This document shows, piece after piece, positions 28,355 through 40,900 of a DNA stretch of 64,000 nt. The DNA comes from Roseiconus nitratireducens. Its GTDB lineage: Bacteria; Planctomycetota; Planctomycetia; Pirellulales; Pirellulaceae. The DNA is taken from contig NZ_VWOX01000005.1 in NCBI RefSeq assembly GCF_008629675.1, positions 435,001 through 499,000 of the forward strand, read 5' to 3'. Made by a program: the position numbers and the translations under genes. Positions within the stretch are counted from its first letter, which is position 1. The number at the start of each line of letters is the position of its first letter. The notes under the pieces were generated by a model. That model saw nothing but the letters and a program-made list of their open reading frames with translations. It did not search any database and was not told the origin of the DNA.

Positions 28355-29953
28355 ATGGCAACCACCATTCAATCAACCGGCGAAGCGACCACCGGTACTT
28401 CACCGCTGAGCGGCGGCTGGCTGGATCGGCTGGATGACTGGTGTGAACGGTTTGGCGACGCCATCAATCCGATCCTGGTCAAAGAGATGCGTCAGGCTCT
28501 CAAGAGCCGACAATTCGTTGTCACCTTTTCGCTGTTGCTGTTCGCCGCGTTGGCTTGGACGGTCGCGGGCAGCTTGTCGATGATGCCGCGAATCTACACG
28601 TCACCGTCCGCGCCCAGGATGATGATCGGTTACTACGCGGTGCTGGCCCTGCCGATGTTGCTGGTCGTTCCGCTGGCGGCCTACCGATCGCTCGAAGGGG
28701 AGATCGACGACGGAACATTGGAGATGTTGACGATCACCACGCTGTCGCCGTGGCAGATCATCCTGGGAAAGCTGGCCAGTGCGTCGCTTCAGATGCTGCT
28801 GTACTTCGTGACGCTTTGCCCCTGCCTGGCCTTCGCCTACACGTTGCGCGGGGTCGACCTGCCGACCACGTTGCTGATCGTCGCCGCCCTGGCCGTCTCC
28901 GGAACCTTGCTGACCGTGGTCGCGTTGTTTTTCGCTCCCCTGGCCCGGGGACGCGGGGGACGCATCATGACGATGTTGAGTTTGATCTTGCTGCTCGTTT
29001 TGGCGGAATACGGGTTGGCGATGATGGTCGTCAGCCTGATCTGGTACGGCAATCCGTTGTCGGGTCCCGAACTGCTATTCACCGTCCTGGCCTCCCTGGC
29101 GATTGCCTTCACGTTCGGTCATCTGCTGTTGACCGCCGCGGCCGCGCAGTTGACCCCGGAGACCGAAAACCGATCGACGGGAATTCGGCTTTCCCTGCTG
29201 ATGCTGACGACCGTGGCGGTCGTCACGTTGGCTCTGGCGGTTCGCATCCTGAACGGCCCGACCGGAACCGTGGTGTATTTGTGCGGCGTCGTGCTGTTGG
29301 CAACCCTGTGGACGGTCTGCGCGGCTCTGATGGTTGGCGAAAACCCGACGATCACGCCGCGGATCCGCCGCGAACTGCCCAGCAGCTTCCTCAGTCGCCT
29401 GATGCTGACCTGGTTGACGCCGGGCCCCAGCACGGGGCTGGTGTTCGGAATCATCTGCATCGCCACGTTGGCGGTCATCCAACAGTTCGGACTGGCTTGG
29501 ATCATTCAATCGGGATTCGGCAACGGCCCCACCCGCGGATTGCTACGCAACATTTGCAGCGTGCCGGGGATCTTATTCCCCGCTTACCTGATCTGTTTCC
29601 TGACCGTGGTTCGATTGATCATGGCGGTGGTCCGGCTGCGCAACAATCCTCGCGTCGAGGTGGGATTGGCCGCGCTAATCGTCGTGGCCCTGATGGCCGC
29701 ATTGGTTCCGTACTCGATGCAATTGCATTACAACGATTACCAGACGTTGGAATACGATCCCAACTGGCAAGTCAGCAATTGGGCCTTCACGTTGACGACG
29801 GCGTTGCAGAATGATTTGCCGCCGGGGCCGGTGAAGAACGTGGTGGGCGCGGCCATCGGTTTGTCCCTGATCGGACTGTTCGCCGCGTGGCGCACCACCC
29901 GGCCGCGTCGGATCGCCACGCCGACGCGGGTTCTGGAAGAGCAACTGGGATAA
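28355..29953 (+). CDS. ABC-2 type transporter permease
   Basis: 532 residues. After a cytoplasmic segment with the NPILVKEMRQALKSRQF motif common to ABC-2 permeases, roughly twelve hydrophobic helices follow (for example FVVTFSLLLFAALAWTV, MIGYYAVLALPMLLVVPLAAY, LLIVAALAVSGTLLTVVALFFAPLA). EGEIDDGTLEMLTITTLSPWQIILGKL matches the conserved cytoplasmic loop that contacts the ATPase. The double length compared with simple six-helix permeases suggests two fused halves. ATG 28355 follows the ATPase stop by 49 bases. Confidence 0.88.
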   Translation: MATTIQSTGEATTGTSPLSGGWLDRLDDWCERFGDAINPILVKEMRQALKSRQFVVTFSLLLFAALAWTVAGSLSMMPRIYTSPSAPRMMIGYYAVLALPMLLVVPLAAYRSLEGEIDDGTLEMLTITTLSPWQIILGKLASASLQMLLYFVTLCPCLAFAYTLRGVDLPTTLLIVAALAVSGTLLTVVALFFAPLARGRGGRIMTMLSLILLLVLAEYGLAMMVVSLIWYGNPLSGPELLFTVLASLAIAFTFGHLLLTAAAAQLTPETENRSTGIRLSLLMLTTVAVVTLALAVRILNGPTGTVVYLCGVVLLATLWTVCAALMVGENPTITPRIRRELPSSFLSRLMLTWLTPGPSTGLVFGIICIATLAVIQQFGLAWIIQSGFGNGPTRGLLRNICSVPGILFPAYLICFLTVVRLIMAVVRLRNNPRVEVGLAALIVVALMAALVPYSMQLHYNDYQTLEYDPNWQVSNWAFTLTTALQNDLPPGPVKNVVGAAIGLSLIGLFAAWRTTRPRRIATPTRVLEEQLG

Positions 29954-30015
29954 GTCCCCGCGCGCCCTGGCGGCAGGGCGGCGATGGACAATGCGATTCC
30001 GTCGCGGCGGACGGA

Positions 30016-31458
30016 TCAAGCGATTTCGGGGACCTCGTATCCCTTTCGGTATTCGCGTTTGAGCAACGAGTTGGCTTTCGCCGATCCTTCGCCTACAAAC
30101 TGCTCGGTCTCGGAATCCAGCTGCAACATCGGACTCAGCTTGATTTGTTGATCGTCCAATTTGAGGTCGTGCGCGGCCAGATGCTGATCCATTTCGTCGA
30201 TCAACGTCTCCCATTGATCCAGCTTGACCTCGTGCACGGTGTCGCGCGAAAACGCTTCGCCGGCTTGAAACGCGACATTGGCCAGGTTGCACCAACCGGT
30301 GCTGTCGTTGCCGACCTCAACCTCGGCATTCAAGATCGATCGGTCGTGAGCCCGGACCGCATCGATGAAGTTGGCCTGGTGCTTGACGTCACCGTTGCCC
30401 CTGAACTCTTTGATCTTTTTCCCGTCCGAATCGAAGGCGGCCGCACGTCCCCGCTGGCCTTCAAAATGGCCTCCCTCGCAGTAAGCGATGTAGCCGCTGC
30501 TGGGACCGGGGTGGGCGGGACTGCGTTTTCCGCCCGGCTGCGCGGGCAGATTGCTCAATCCGATCACGACGGGAATGGATCCGGTATCGAAATAAGCGAA
30601 GTGCACGTTGGGAGTTTCGCCGGCGTCGTTGAATACCACGCGTCCTCCACCGCCCAGCACCCGCCGGGGCAGCGCGACCTGGTCTTGGAAGACGTTGTTT
30701 CGGCAGTCGTCCAGAACGTGAACGCCCCAGTTGCCCATTTCGCCGCTGCCGGTGTTCCAGTCCCAGTGCCAGTCGTAATGCAACTTCTCGCGATAAATCG
30801 GCTCGTCGGCGGCCGGCCCCAACCACAGGTCGTAGGCCACGTTCTTGTCGATCTCCAACGGAGTTTCGCGACGTCCGATCGGCGGACGCACGCCGTAACG
30901 ATTGACGCGGGCGGCTTTGATTTCGCCGAGCCCTTTTTCACCATGAAGGAATTCTTTGATCTCGGCCTGCATCGGATCGGAACGTTGCTGGGTTCCCAAT
31001 TGGCAGATCCGGTCGTACTTGCGAGCGGCGGCCACGGTCTGTCGGCCTTCCCACTGGCTGTGCGAGAGCGGCTTTTCGACGTACACATCTTTACCGGCTT
31101 CCATCGCCCAAATCGCTGCCAGGCAGTGCCAGTGGTTGCAGGTCGCAATCACGACCGCGTCGATGCCGGGAGCGGAAATCAACTCGCGCAAATCGGTCCA
31201 GCCCTGCGCCTTGGGATATCGCTTCTTGGCCGCCCCCAAACGTTGTTCGTCCACGTCGCAAAGTCCGGCGATGTTCACGCCATCGATCTTGCTGAACTGG
31301 CCCATCAATCCGCCGGCGCGACCGCCGCAGCTGATGAACCCAAGATTGATTTCCTCGTTGGCGTTGGCCGCTCGCAGGGATCGTCCTGGCAGGGCGCTCG
31401 TGACAGCCATCGCGGCTGCGGTCGTCCCGAGAAACTTTCGACGTGTGTATTGACTCAT
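30016..31458 (-). CDS. Gfo/Idh/MocA family oxidoreductase with Tat signal
   Basis: 480 residues. The N-terminus MSQYTRRKFLGTTAAAMAVTSA is a twin-arginine signal, so a folded, NAD(P)-loaded enzyme is exported. The Rossmann part reads INLGFISCGGRAGGLMGQF, with VVIATCNHWHCLAAIWAMEAGKDVYVEKPLSHS containing the EKP motif of the family. A C-terminal alpha/beta domain follows (DLWLGPAADEP, WHWDWNTGSGEMGNWGVHVLDDCR). Such proteins are abundant in planctomycetes, often acting on sugars or cyclitols; substrate unknown. ATG 31458 is chosen because it starts the Tat motif; the frame is open 192 codons further upstream without protein character. Confidence 0.9.
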   Translation of the reverse strand: MSQYTRRKFLGTTAAAMAVTSALPGRSLRAANANEEINLGFISCGGRAGGLMGQFSKIDGVNIAGLCDVDEQRLGAAKKRYPKAQGWTDLRELISAPGIDAVVIATCNHWHCLAAIWAMEAGKDVYVEKPLSHSQWEGRQTVAAARKYDRICQLGTQQRSDPMQAEIKEFLHGEKGLGEIKAARVNRYGVRPPIGRRETPLEIDKNVAYDLWLGPAADEPIYREKLHYDWHWDWNTGSGEMGNWGVHVLDDCRNNVFQDQVALPRRVLGGGGRVVFNDAGETPNVHFAYFDTGSIPVVIGLSNLPAQPGGKRSPAHPGPSSGYIAYCEGGHFEGQRGRAAAFDSDGKKIKEFRGNGDVKHQANFIDAVRAHDRSILNAEVEVGNDSTGWCNLANVAFQAGEAFSRDTVHEVKLDQWETLIDEMDQHLAAHDLKLDDQQIKLSPMLQLDSETEQFVGEGSAKANSLLKREYRKGYEVPEIA

Positions 31459-31954
31459 CTGTGTGCTGGGGTGGGAGGCAAGAATCAGGGAGGCGAAAAA
31501 TTGGAAGCGGTCTTTCAAGGCCGCTGGCCCGCCGCGGTGATCATCAACCGTTGCCACGCATCGATTCAAGATTAGTGGCCAGCAAACAGTGACCAGTGAC
31601 CGATGATGGGGGCGGAGCGGTGGAGTGCCGGCGAGACCGGAAGACATTCTATCTCCTTTTCCCGGCGACGGTTTGTGGCTCGCAAAAATGGTCCTCACGG
31701 CGTTCCCGCACACGTGAACTCGGAGCGGCCGGAATGCAAATTTGACTTTTTCACTCACTCCTTCGCTTTGGGGGTGTTGTTTCCGCACCACAGCGACCGT
31801 AGCCTTCGTGGTTGATTCGCTTGCGGCAGCGTCGGTCGACGGGCATGCAACCGAATCGAACTGTCCGGCCAGCCACGGTGATCGAACCGATGGGCAGGCC
31901 GGGCAGTCGATCTCTGAATGGGCATAACAGAATCGGCAGCATTGATTGGGGCAC
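31459..31954. other. divergent intergenic region upstream of the giant RHS gene
   Basis: About 490 bases separate the oxidoreductase start from the giant protein start. A short direct repeat (GTGACCAGTGACC, near 31590) is present. I see no convincing gene, RNA or hairpin. The promoter of the giant gene should lie here. Confidence 0.4.
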
Positions 31955-34900
31955 ATGATGAACCGCATCACGCGGAAGCGGCATGCCGTTTCCAACAGCG
32001 GTCCGGTCGCGCGTCGGCGGCGGCGAAAACGCACCGCCCGGTTTCAGCGTTTGGAGGATCGGCGGTTGCTTGCCGCTTCCCCTCCTTTGACCGAGATCTT
32101 TCCGACCGTCAGCGATCCCGTGGCGGTGGCCATCGGGACATTCGATCTCAATGGAACTCCCGATACGGTCATCCTGGGACGCGGCGGCGATCTGACGTTG
32201 GCAACACGCGCCGCGGAGGATCGCTGGGAAACGATCGAGACCTTCGAAACCGATCTGGGGCAACAGCAAACACTGATCGCCGAACGGCTTGACGACGATC
32301 CGTTGACCGACCTGGTGTTGGCGTCCAACGACACGATCACGGTTTGGCACAGCGACGGTCAACGCGGGTTTTCGCTGGCCCAATCCTTTCCCTCACCCGT
32401 CTCGAGCTTCCTTCCGCCGGAATACTCCGAGCCGGTTGTCACCGCGTTTCTGGATTCGGATCGTTATCGAGATTTGATCGTCGCTTCGGCGGACGATGCG
32501 GTACGAATCTTTGCGGGACTGGCCGGGGGCACCTTCGGATCGCCCAGACGATTGCCGACGGGTGCCTCGCGACCAACCAGCATCGTCGTGACGGACATCA
32601 TCGGTGACAATCACCTGGACCTGGCTGTCGGACATGACGACGGATCGCTGGTATTCTTTCAAGGCGTGCCCGACACGATCCCGTTCGTCCGCCGAGACGA
32701 TTTGACGCTGCATGAATCAGCCCCGATCCGGGACCTGGAGTCATCGGACCTGGATTTGGATGGAAACGACGACCTGGTCGTGACCACGAACACTTCTTCG
32801 TTTCTGCTCTTCGGAACATCGGATCCTCGGCCGGATGCGCCCCTCGCAAACGGAGACTTTTCCGATGCGTTGACGGGCTGGGACGTCGACGTTCGCGGAC
32901 ACGATCGAACAGCGTTGGCGGGCCGTGTCCTCGCTTCCGGCGGCATGGTCCGTCTGGAGGAACATGCGTCTTTCCTGACCAGCTTGCAACAAACGTTTGA
33001 TGTACCGCTGGACGCTCAAACGCTGCAGTTTGATCTGGTTTCAGCGTCGTTGGATGCGGTCGAAGGCGGATTGCCCGATGCTTTTGAAGTTTCGTTGCTG
33101 GACGCGCAACAACGGTCGTTGGTTGCCACCCACCATTCCGAATCAACCGCGTTCTTCAATCTTTCTTCGGGTTCCGAAGTCTCGCTGTCGCCCGACGTCA
33201 CGTTCGACGGGCAGCGTGTCACGCTGGACCTTTCCGGGATCGATCTCCAGACAGCGGCAACACTGACGTTCGATTTGATCGGCAATCCTCCGGGACAAGG
33301 ATCAACCGCACGCATCGACAATGTTTCCATCGCTCCGGCAAGGTTGTTTTCGGATCGATGGGAGCGGGTCGATCTCCCGGGCGGTTTCGCCGCTGCCGCA
33401 GACACGGAGATCGGCGACGTTGACGGAGACGGTCGACAGGAAATCTTGGTCACCGACGTCACGGAAAACACGCTGACCGTCTTCACCAGCGGAGGCACGC
33501 GGTCCTTCGGTCGTGAAGATCGTGAACTTTCGGCATTCGGCACCGTCGCAACAAGCCTTGCGGTCGCCCCGCTGACCGGCGGCGATGCGGTCGATGATGC
33601 GATCCTTACTTTCTTCGAAACCAGCAATGCGTTGTCGTCGATTGCCGCGGATCAAACTCCACCGTCGGCCAGGCTGATCCAACCGGCGCCGGGCGAAATT
33701 GTCACCGACTTCGATGGCACGGTTCGCTTGCAATTCACCGAGCCTGTCCGAGACTCCGGTTCGGGATCGGCGTCGAACCTGGAAGCCTACCGATTCGTCG
33801 GACTCGGAGCTGATGGGATCATTGGATCGGCCGATGACACGGAGGTTTCGATCAAAAGCATTTCGTACGATTCAACAAGCCAGTCGGCCTTGGTGATCCT
33901 GGATCCCTTGCAATTGCCGCTTGCCGATGATCGATATGCGTTGACCCTGATCGGATCAGATTCGACCCTTGCGATCCGAGATCTCTCCGGCAATGTTCTC
34001 GGAGGAGGCAGCGACCTGACTTTCGAAGTGACACTTGATGCGCCGCTTTCGTGGATTCCGCCAACAGAATTAGCGGCCCACGAGGGAGACAGCGTCGAGT
34101 TGTTGGCAAACTTTCTGGATCCTGGAAGCGCCGGCCCTTACGTCGCCGAAGTGCATTGGGGCGACGGCTCGCGGGACACTCTGACCGTGGTTCCCGGTCA
34201 GAACGGAAACCCGGGGGCGATTCGCGGAAACCATGTGTACGCCGACGACGGGACCTATCTCGCCGCAATGACGTTGACCGATGCCCGGGGCGAGAGCCTT
34301 TCGACCGCGGTGCCGGTGACGATTGCCAATGCGACGCCGATTCTGAAACCGTCCGAACCACTGACCTTGTCGGTCGGCGAATCATTCCGCTACATCCTGG
34401 CCACCTTTGAAGACCGCGGGTTCACCAGCGCGGCCGCCAACACCCAAGAAACGTTCTGGGCCTGGATTGACTGGGGAGACGGAACACCGATCCAAACCGA
34501 CGCGGTGAGCGAGGTCACCAATGGCGCCGCTGGCGTGGCAACCACCGGCAACGTTGCCGGGGAACACGTCTACCAATCGGCCGGAGAATATGAAGTTCAA
34601 ATAACGTTGTCCGATGACGACGGTGCTTCGGCGACGACGTCTCTTCCGATCACCGTCCAAATCGGCAACGGCGACGGCGGCGCCAAGGGCGGCAACGCCC
34701 GATTCTTTGTGGCCGACCGCAGTGACAAATTGGTCTACCGTTACGGATCGGCGGGACAGGTGATGGATCCTTTCGACACCGCAAATGACAGCAGCCCGCG
34801 AGGTGTGGCAACCGTTGCCGAAGGAAACCCGGTGTGGGTCGTCGGCTCCAACGCTCGCATTCACGTCTACGATTCCGACGGGGAAACCACGCCGGCAAGC

Positions 34901-37900
34901 TGGCTGGCCGACGGGCCGCAAAACCCCCAGGGCATTGCAACCGATGGCGACGACGTTTGGATTGTCGATCCCGCCCACGATCAGGTCTACCGCTACGCGG
35001 GTGCGGCGGCCCAACGAGACGGGACCTTGGCCCCCGACGACACTTTCCGACTGGCCTACGGCAATACGGACCCGAGCGGAATCACGACGGACGGCAACTT
35101 CCTGTGGATCGTCGATGGCCGGGGCGATCGAGTCTACGTCTACGATCGCTGGGGACGGTCGATCAACTGGTGGGATCTCGATTCGGAGAACTCGGACCCG
35201 ACAGGGATCACAATCAACCCGTCCGGCGATGACGGCATCTGGGTGGTCGATGCCAAAGACGATGCGATCTACCAATATTCCAAGCGGACGCTGAATCACC
35301 AGGGTCGACAACGTGCCGACACGACGATCGCACTGGCACCTGAAAACGATCATCCCGAAGGCATCGCCGATCCGTTTCGTTCCATCCTGCTGCGAGAATC
35401 AGTCGACGACCAGATTGATTCGCCCGGAGAAGTCGATGAATACCTGTTTGACGCGACGACCGACCAGCAGTTGTACGTCGACGTTTGGCAGCTTTCCGGC
35501 GGCCCGCTGACCGGCACGCTGATCGCCCCCGACGGTCAGCCGATCGTTTCCGCCACAGGCTATGCCGCCAGCAATCTTGACCGGGGGCCTTTGCTGTTGG
35601 AACAGAGTGGAACCTACACGTACCGGCTGGAAGGTGGTGCCACCAATACGCCCGACTACGCCTTCACCGTGTGGGACGTCGATCCACCCGAAACCGCGAG
35701 TCTTTCGTTCGAAACCGTCGTCACCGGTGACATCTCCACTCCGGGTGCCGAGGACCGGTACACGATTGATGTCGAAGCGGGAACGATCGTCTTTGTGGAC
35801 GTGCTGTCGTTCAGCGGCGGATGGGTGCGGACGACTTTCACCGCTCCCGATGGCACCTCCGTGTTCTCAACGACCCATTCGTCTCCGTTGGGTGCGGACC
35901 ATGGTCCCATCCGTTTGGACCAATCAGGTACGTACACCTTTGTTTGGCAAGGAATCCAGTCGGGCACCCCAAGCTATTCGTTTCGGGTTCTCGAAGTGCC
36001 TCCGCCTGATGTCGCCCCGCTGACCATCGATCAACCTGACGCAGGACGAATCGATGCGGTCGGCGCGGAAGATCACTGGACGTTCGAGGCCGTCGCCGGA
36101 CAAGAGCTGTATTTTGACATGATTTCAAAATCCAGCGGCACGTTGACCGTGCAACTGATCGCGCCGGATGGCAGTGTGGCCTTTCAACGCAACAATCACG
36201 TCGCGTCACAACTGGACTTCGGTCCCTATGTGGTTCCCGAGGCTGGCACCTATTCCTTGCAGTTCTTTGATCCTGCCGGCGGGACACCCGAATACGCGTT
36301 CCGCGTTTGGCAAGTCGCGCCCCACCAAACGACGTCGCTACCACTGGGCCAGGTCGTGCGTGGTGAAATCGAGACTCCGGGCAGCACGGACACGCTGGAG
36401 TTTGATGCCCAAGCAGGCTCAGCGATCTTCTTGGACATGCAGCAAATCTGGCAGCCTTACCGCGACGCGCAGGACCAGTTGAATGTCGAACTGTTCGCTC
36501 CAGACGGAACTCGACTCTGTTCCCGACGCGATTTCTTACACCAGGCTCACGACCTGGGACCGCTGCAACTGTCGCAATCCGGCACCTATTCGCTGCGTCT
36601 GGCCGGAGTCGGGGATGACATACCGGGATATCAACTGCGTGTCGACGACGTGACGCCGGCGCCGCCTTCAACCATCTCAATCGGACAGGTGATCTCCGAC
36701 GCGATCGAGATTGGCGGACGCACCCACGATTACCGCTTTATGGCGACCGCCGGCGATGAAGTGCAACTGGACGTGTTGTTCAACGAAGTGTTGGATCCGC
36801 TGGGCCGCGCCACCGCCGGCTTCACGGTTCGGACATCCGACGGCGTCTCCCTTCTAAACAACACCGATGCCGACGCCACGTTCACGATTCCGGAAACGGG
36901 CGAGTATCAGTTGCGGGTCGATGACCGAGGCTTCGCACGTGAATCCGACCTCCGCGGTCGCTACAGCTTTCGTCTGCTGGTTGATCCCGAGACGCCACTT
37001 TTACCTGCGGCCGCACTGGTCGTTTCGGACGTCCATGCCGATTTGGTTCACGTCGGTGATCCGGCCTCGGTGACGGTGTCTTGGACCGTCACCAACACGG
37101 GGAACGCAACGGCACGATCCTGGAAGGCTTCGCCCTGGGCGGACCAGGTCCTTTTCTCCGCAAGCGAAACCGAGTCCGAATTGCATGAACGTGCAATGGT
37201 CGAAGTGGATTCTCCCCTCGAACTTGCTCCGGGACAGTCTTACCGGCGGACCGTGCCCGTGCCACTTCCCGCCGGCTTCGAGGGCGCGTTTTGGGTGGAG
37301 GTCGCGACGGATCGTTTGAACCACGTCTTTCAGACGGGGTCGGCACCCGGGCGCGTCGCCCGCAGCGAACCTTTCTCGACGGTCTATCGCGGGCAACGTG
37401 ATTCCGGGAATGCTCCGACGATCGCGCTTTCGCCGACAGATGGAAGTCGGTACGCGACCGACACCACCCTGGCGCTCGGCGGCAGCGTGAACGCCGGGGA
37501 CCGATCGGTGAACGCGGTCTTCCTGGTGGATGTCTCGACCAGCACTTTGGAACCCAGCGGGCTGGACCTCAATGGCGACGGCGTGGTGAACTCGGACGAC
37601 GACTTCAACCGCTTTGACAACGTCGGCGACGTCTTGGACGCGGAAATTGCGGCCGCGCTGCGGCTGACCGACCAGTTGTTGTCGCAATCAAATGATGTCC
37701 GCGTGGCTTCCGTTCTTTTTGCCGGTGACAGCCAACCACTGGACGCCGCTCCAGAGCTTTTCAACCAATTCTTCGTCGATCCCACGGTCGACAGCACCTA
37801 CCGAGAGGACCGGTCTGATTTCGAGACGGCGATCCGTTCGCTGTGGAACCAGGACCTCGGCTTTCTGGGCTACCAAGGCGCGGAAAGTTTCCGGCCAATC

Positions 37901-40900
37901 GAGGTCGCGCAAGGGACGAACTTTGAACCGCCCATTCGAGACCTGCAGCACCTTCTCGCCTCGGCCCCACCCGCGGATCGGACGCTTGTGTACCTGCTGA
38001 CCGATGGAGAAGCATTCGACGAAATGCCGGTGGACGTGCAAGGTGTCGCCGACGCCGCGATTGAGTTCTACGCGTTCCAAATCGGCAGTGAATCCGTCAC
38101 TCCGCAATTGGATGAGTTGGCCACGTCGATCGACGCGGACCCGACTTCCAGCGGGCTCGCCCTCTCGGTCGCCAATCCCGAACAACTTGCCGCGTCCCTG
38201 CTGACAACGGTGCAGGTTCAGTCCGTCACGGTCAATGGTCAACAGGTCGATGCCCTGGATCCCACCGGACGCTTTTTCACCGAGATCACTGTCGCCGAAG
38301 GCGCCAACCCGTTGACGGTCGCCGCGACCACGGCAGCCGGACGGACGACACAACGAACCATCACGCTTCACGGCATTTCAGGAGAAGACGCCGAATTGTT
38401 CGCCGACACCGTCCCCGCGCCGACCGGCCTGAAAGCCAGCTTCACCGGGACCACCTTCAACCGGACGACCAATCGCTTGCATGCCGCGGTCGCACCGCAC
38501 AACGGTTCGACATCGCCAATCCCATCGCCGTTGTGGGCATCCTTCCCAGATTTCACTTCCCCATCGGTGGTCATCACGTCGACCGGCGAGTCGCCCCACC
38601 CCACGACCATTGACCAACTTCCTAATTCGGTGCAATTCACTTTTGCAGAACCGCTCCCGCCGAACCGGACTGGCCCGTCAACCGAGATCTTTTTCGACAA
38701 TCCTCTACGGACTCGATTCGAATTCGAAACACTTTTCGAGATCCCACGGAACTCCGCGCCCGCATTCACCGGCGTGCCGCTGCTGGAAGCTCGCATCGAC
38801 CAAACCTACAGCTACCAGGCCGGTGGAGTGGACATTGATGGCGATCCGTTGTCATGGGAATTGATCGAAGGACCACGCTCGATGTCGTGCATCGATGGTG
38901 CAATCCGCTGGACGCCAACGACAGCGGACGTGGGAACGCACCAAATCGTCATCGGCTTGGAGGATGGACGCGGTGGAACGGCGACCCAACGCTTCACGCT
39001 GCTGGTCCCGACGGGGCTGGAAAACCTTCCGCCGCTGATCTTGAGTTCGCCTGACCGATTCGCAACCGTTGGCGAAGACTTTCGGTACGATCTGGTCACT
39101 GCGGATCCGGAGAATGACCAGGTTCGTCTATCGCTTGCCGATTCGGCTCCCGAGGGTTCGACAATCGCAGGCCAACAACTTCGCTGGACTCCCGGATTCG
39201 ATCAATTGGGCGAACATTTGGTCACGGTGCTGGCTTCTGACGCGGACGGCGGAGTCGGACGGCAGACGTTTCCGGTGATTGTCCTTCCCGTCAATTCTTC
39301 CCCGGAGTTCGTTACCGAACCGAAACGTCAAACGCAACTTGGGCGGCGTTACGACTACGCGTCGCTAGCCACCGATGCGGACGACGACGTGACCTACTCG
39401 GTCGTCGGACCCGAAGGAGTCTCAATCGATCCATTCTCCGGGCACGTCACCTGGCCTGGCCCAGACGTGGTCGTTGGTGATCATCAAATCGAAATCACCG
39501 CGCTGGATAGCCGGGGCCTTTCGACGCAGCAGAGCTATGTGCTGTCGGTACTCCCGGATGTCCAACCACCGGAGGTGTCGATCGCAATCTCCGATTCTTC
39601 GATCGACGTGGGTGCCAGCGTCGTGGTTCAAGTCTTCGCATCCGACGACGTCGGGGTCCAAACGGTCGAGCTGTTCGTCGACGGCATCCCCACGCCGCTG
39701 GACGCCAGCGGCCAAGCGATCTTGACGCCGCAATCGTCCGGGCTGGTCCGCCTGGTCGCTGTCGGCACCGACACCAGTGAGAATTCGTCGCAGGCAGTCG
39801 ATGGCCTTCTCGTGTCGAGCCCCGATGACACGACGCCTCCGGTTGCCGTCATTCATTCTCCCGTCAGCGGGCAAGCGGTCGAATACCTGACCCAGGTGCT
39901 GGGCACGGTGACCGACGCTTCGTTGGCTTCTTACCGTCTGGAAGTTTCGCCGCATCAGACCAACCAGTGGGAACTGCTCGCTTCGGCCAGCGTGATCGAC
40001 GCCGCAGGTCGAATTGACAAGGACCGCGAAACTTTGGCCGTCTTTGATCCCACAATGCGGTTGCAGAACCAGTACGACCTGCGGCTGACGGCCAGGGACG
40101 TCTCCGGCAACGTTGCCACGGACATCGTCACCGTGTCGGTCGAAGGGCGAGCCAAAATCGGTATCAATCGGCAATCCGTCGTCGATTTGAAAATTCCCGT
40201 CGCCGGCGGTCCCGCCATCACGATTCACCGCCAGCACAGCCAATTGACGGCGGATCAGGGTGGCGACTTTGGAAACGGGTGGCAGTTCTGCGCCGCCGAA
40301 CCGAACCTCCGCGAGTCCGTCGCTCGCACGCCCTACGAAGACGAACTTGGGCAGTTTGCTTCGCTTGCCTTTCACGACGGCGACAAGGTGTACTTGACGA
40401 CGCCGGACTGCCAACGCGTGGGATTCACGTTCCGCCCCGTTCCCCACACGGGACTGTGGACAACACTCGGTGACGACTACTACGACCCCCGCTGGATTCC
40501 CGACCCGGGAGTCAACTGGAGGCTTTATGGTGAATCCGACTGGACGTCGATCACCAGTCTGTCCAGCGGCGAGTTTGACCTCAATGGCCTGCCCTTGCCG
40601 CTGACAAGGACCGCCGACGGCGAATACATCCTGGCAGCCGTGTTCGCGTCCTACAATCCGCTCGGATATCAATTGGTCGACAAGCAGGGCATCCGATATC
40701 ACTACGACCAGGACAGCGGCCTGACGGACGTGACCGACCGGCACGGGAACACGCTGACTTTCACCGATGACCAGATCCTCAGCTCTTCTGGTCAGCGCGT
40801 CCAATTTCAGAGAGACCAATCGGGACGAATTGTTGCGGTCCTGGATCCCGATGGGAATCGAATCGACTACGAGTACGACGACCAAGGCAACCTGACGAAA

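Noticed and set aside
29887..31575. 562-residue frame opposite the Gfo/Idh/MocA gene
   Set aside because: Antisense to a gene with a Tat signal and EKP motif; no features of its own.
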